Positions 6,675 to 8,234 of a stretch of DNA of 8,234 nucleotides are shown here, piece by piece. Positions within the stretch are counted from its first letter, which is position 1; every line of letters begins with the position of its first letter. The DNA is taken from assembly GCA_017476305.1 (NCBI GenBank), contig JAFVAA010000887.1, positions 1-8,234 of the forward strand, read 5' to 3'. The notes under the pieces were generated by a model. That model did not search any database. It was not told the DNA's origin and saw nothing but the letters and a program-made list of their open reading frames with translations. Position numbers and translations under genes: made by a program. The stretch is from Lachnospiraceae bacterium. Lineage in GTDB: Bacteria; Bacillota; Clostridia; Lachnospirales; Lachnospiraceae.

Positions 6675-6681
6675 AAAAGGA

Positions 6682-7161
6682 ATGGAAGATATCAATGATA
6701 TTCAGAATCTGAATGTGGTAGGAGAAGGAAAACAGTATATTGTGGTTCGCTTAGGGAACGAGCAGTATGGAATTGATATTAAATATGTGGATAATATTGT
6801 TCGTCAGCAGCGGATCACGCGCATTCCGAGTGCACAGCATTATTTCAAGGGCGTGATCAATCTTCGTGGCGAGGTGATTCCTGTGATGAGCCTTCGTTTG
6901 AAGTTTGGTCTGGAGCCTGATGAATATACGAATGCGACAAGAATTATCATTATCAAGCCGGAGTCACAGGCTGCGATCGGAATCATTGTGGATGAGGTAA
7001 AAGAGGTGGTGACTTTGTCTCTTGATGAGATTGAGAAACCGAATACAGCAGATAGCAATGATGTGCAGATTCAGTATTTAAGCGGTATTGGTAAGCATGG
7101 GGATGGGCTTGTTACCCTGCTAAATATTTCTTCTGTCATTAACGAGAAGGAAAGTGCCTGA
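6682..7161 (+). CDS. cheW: Chemotaxis coupling protein CheW
   Basis: Adaptor that links receptors to the CheA P5 domain in the signalling array. It has 159 residues as a single CheW domain, close to B. subtilis CheW (about 156). Recognisable segments are QYIVVRLGNEQYGIDI (18-33), the site around IPS (48-50), and NLRGEVIPVMSL (60-71), whose arginine R62 corresponds to the conserved receptor/kinase contact in this family, followed by GIIVDEVKEVV (100-110). There is no receiver domain, so it is CheW and not CheV. Starting at the ATG at 6667 would add MEVKG and is disfavoured by the ribosome binding site. It is separated from cheA and cheC by structured gaps, so its expression level may be set independently within the operon. 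Confidence 0.96.
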   Translation: MEDINDIQNLNVVGEGKQYIVVRLGNEQYGIDIKYVDNIVRQQRITRIPSAQHYFKGVINLRGEVIPVMSLRLKFGLEPDEYTNATRIIIIKPESQAAIGIIVDEVKEVVTLSLDEIEKPNTADSNDVQIQYLSGIGKHGDGLVTLLNISSVINEKESA

Positions 7162-7170
7162 TTTTTTTGT

Positions 7171-7200
7171 GCCAAAGGAGAGCGGATTTCCTTTGGCTTT
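7171..7200 (+). terminator. Hairpin after cheW, weak terminator or RNA stability element
   Basis: GCCAAAGGA (7171-7179) and TCCTTTGGC (7189-7197) form a perfect 9-bp stem with the 9-nt loop GAGCGGATT. Only TTT follows before AGACAC, so termination would be weak. TGTG before the stem (7168-7171 region) and CACA after it (7203-7206) could pair across a bulge. cheC and cheD clearly belong to the same gene set downstream, so partial read-through is likely. Confidence 0.4.
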
Positions 7201-7276
7201 AGACACATTGTTTATGATGCTATTTGATGTAGTGCTGTATGGTTTTTAGTCATATGGTGCGGAAAAGGAGAATTCT

Positions 7277-7894
7277 ATGCAAAACACTACTGAAAGCATG
7301 GATGATTTTGAATTTGACATTCTGACAGAGATTGGAAATATTGGTGCAGGCAATGCTACCACGGCATTGTCTCAGCTGATCAACGCTCAAATTGATATGA
7401 AGGTTCCTCAGGTGGAGATGCTGACATTTACGGAATTGTCAGAGATCATCGGTGGTGCGGAGACGCTTGTGGCCGGTATTATGCTCCATCTGGAGGGAGA
7501 TATTGAAGGGTCTATGCTTTTTATTTTGGAGAGTAACGCTGCAAGACTTTTAGTGCAGCAGCTTATGGGAATGGAACCGGCAAGTACAACTTCATTTACA
7601 GAGATGGAAACCTCTGCATTGCAGGAAATTGGCAATATTATTTCCGGAGCATATGTTTCTGCAATTTCGGCTTTGACGAACCTGACGATTAATGTCACTG
7701 TTCCAAGTCTTGCTTTTGATATGGCGGGTGCTATTTTAAGTGTTCCTGCGATTGAGTTCGGGAAATTGGGAGATAAAGCACTGCTCATAGAATCACGTTT
7801 TGTTGATATGGAAGTAGATATTAGTGGATACTTTATTTTAATTCCGACATTAGAATCGTATTCACATATATTAAAATCGTTAGGGATAGGGTGA
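7277..7894 (+). CDS. cheC: CheY-P phosphatase CheC
   Basis: CheC/CheX/FliY-family phosphatase that dephosphorylates CheY-P and binds CheD, linking the state of CheY to receptor adaptation. It has 205 residues, close to B. subtilis CheC (about 209). Both phosphatase motifs are complete: DxxxExxN with D14, E18 and N21 (DILTEIGN), and SxxxExxN with S113, E117 and N120 (SALQEIGN). These lie on the two long pseudo-symmetric helices of the family. There is no C-terminal motor-switch (FliN-like) domain, so it is CheC and not FliY. AGGAG at 7266-7270 lies 6 nt before the ATG. cheD starts 6 nt after the stop, consistent with the known CheC-CheD complex. A 115-nt gap separates it from cheW. Confidence 0.96.
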   Translation: MQNTTESMDDFEFDILTEIGNIGAGNATTALSQLINAQIDMKVPQVEMLTFTELSEIIGGAETLVAGIMLHLEGDIEGSMLFILESNAARLLVQQLMGMEPASTTSFTEMETSALQEIGNIISGAYVSAISALTNLTINVTVPSLAFDMAGAILSVPAIEFGKLGDKALLIESRFVDMEVDISGYFILIPTLESYSHILKSLGIG

Positions 7895-7900
7895 TATAAT

Positions 7901-8234
7901 ATGTCTAATATGATAAAAGTAGGTATGGCAGATGCAAAAGTCTGTCATGCGCCTGATGCAATTACTACATTAGGACTTGGTTCCTGTGTAGGAATTGCAC
8001 TATATGATAAGTCAAAAAAAATATCCGGTTTAGTCCATGTTATGTTGCCAGATAGTACAAGGATCAGACAAAATCAGAACAAAGCAAAATTTGCAGATAC
8101 GGGAATTGATCTGATGATCGATATGATGGTAAAGGAAGGGGCAAACCGTAGGGGGCTTACTGCGAAAATAGCAGGTGGTGCACAGATGTTTGCATTTTCT
8201 GGAAACAGCAGTATGCTTCATGTAGGTGCACAGA
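7901..8234 (+). CDS. cheD: Chemoreceptor glutamine deamidase CheD (partial, 3' end missing)
   Basis: CheD converts specific receptor glutamines to glutamate and is held or released by CheC. The visible 111 codons read MSNMIKVGMADAKVCHAP and onward. The catalytic set is present: C29 in TLGLGSCVG, H46 in LVHVMLP (17 residues later), and T23 six residues before the cysteine. This is the same spacing as the Cys/His/Thr set of Thermotoga CheD. LTAKIAGGAQMF (86-97) is another family signature. Family length is about 160-166 residues, so roughly the last third lies beyond the window. The start is ATG 7901, 6 nt after the cheC stop, with AGGGTG (7888-7893) as a modest ribosome binding site. A second in-frame ATG at 7910 is possible but would have a poorly placed site. 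Confidence 0.96.
   Translation, partial: MSNMIKVGMADAKVCHAPDAITTLGLGSCVGIALYDKSKKISGLVHVMLPDSTRIRQNQNKAKFADTGIDLMIDMMVKEGANRRGLTAKIAGGAQMFAFSGNSSMLHVGAQ

Noticed and set aside
7214..7249. 11-codon frame MMLFDVVLYGF in the cheW-cheC gap
   Set aside because: It has no ribosome binding site and is too short to support; random occurrence is likely.
7224..7252. Possible promoter before cheC (TTGATG, 17 nt, TAGTCA)
   Set aside because: The -10 match is poor and no sigma-28-like TAAA/GCCGATAT pattern is present; not enough to annotate.
1..8234. Search by eye for a new defence, mobile or biosynthetic system, CRISPR array, tRNA or insertion sequence
   Set aside because: All long coding frames belong to known flagellar and chemotaxis families with intact motifs; no spaced direct repeats, transposase or tRNA-like fold was seen.

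Overview
The window is a piece of a flagellar/chemotaxis (fla/che) operon from a low-to-mid GC Firmicute. All genes are on the + strand, in the order flhA (3' end) - flhF - flhG - PilZ gene - cheB - cheA - cheW - cheC - cheD (5' part). The CheC/CheD pair, the FlhF/FlhG pair, GGAGG-type ribosome binding sites and a YcgR-like PilZ gene inside the cluster point to a motile member of the class Clostridia. A Lachnospiraceae relative of Roseburia or Agathobacter/Eubacterium rectale is my best guess, made by recall of gene order and style, not by a search.

Layout. Positions 1-118 carry the last 38 codons of flhA. Positions 119-304 hold no gene. They contain three copies of a 31-nt palindromic repeat (120-150, 210-240, 238-268) and a bidirectional terminator-like hairpin (150-173). 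flhF (305-1660) and flhG (1660-2538) share one base. After a 76-nt gap with a hairpin comes a translationally linked set: the PilZ gene (2615-3355), cheB (3352-4467; 4-base ATGA overlap) and cheA (4469-6616; 1-base gap). A 65-nt structured gap leads to cheW (6682-7161), and a 115-nt gap with another hairpin leads to cheC (7277-7894). cheD starts 6 nt later at 7901 and runs off the window.

How the genes work together. FlhA is the export-gate membrane protein of the flagellar secretion system. FlhF (SRP-type GTPase) and FlhG (MinD-type ATPase) set flagellum position and number. The PilZ protein is expected to bind c-di-GMP and slow the motor. CheA and CheW form the core signalling complex at the receptors. 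CheB demethylates receptors, CheD deamidates them, and CheC is a CheY-P phosphatase that partners CheD. No cheY, cheR or cheV lies in the window, so those parts must be elsewhere.

All catalytic residues I could check are present, and I see no frameshift, mobile element, tRNA, rRNA or CRISPR. The protein-coding content is ordinary. What deserves a second look is at the RNA level: the repeat cluster between flhA and flhF, the fact that every gap longer than 60 nt holds a hairpin while tightly linked genes have none, GGA motifs in or at the loops of three of these hairpins, and a dnaX-like slippery sequence inside flhF.
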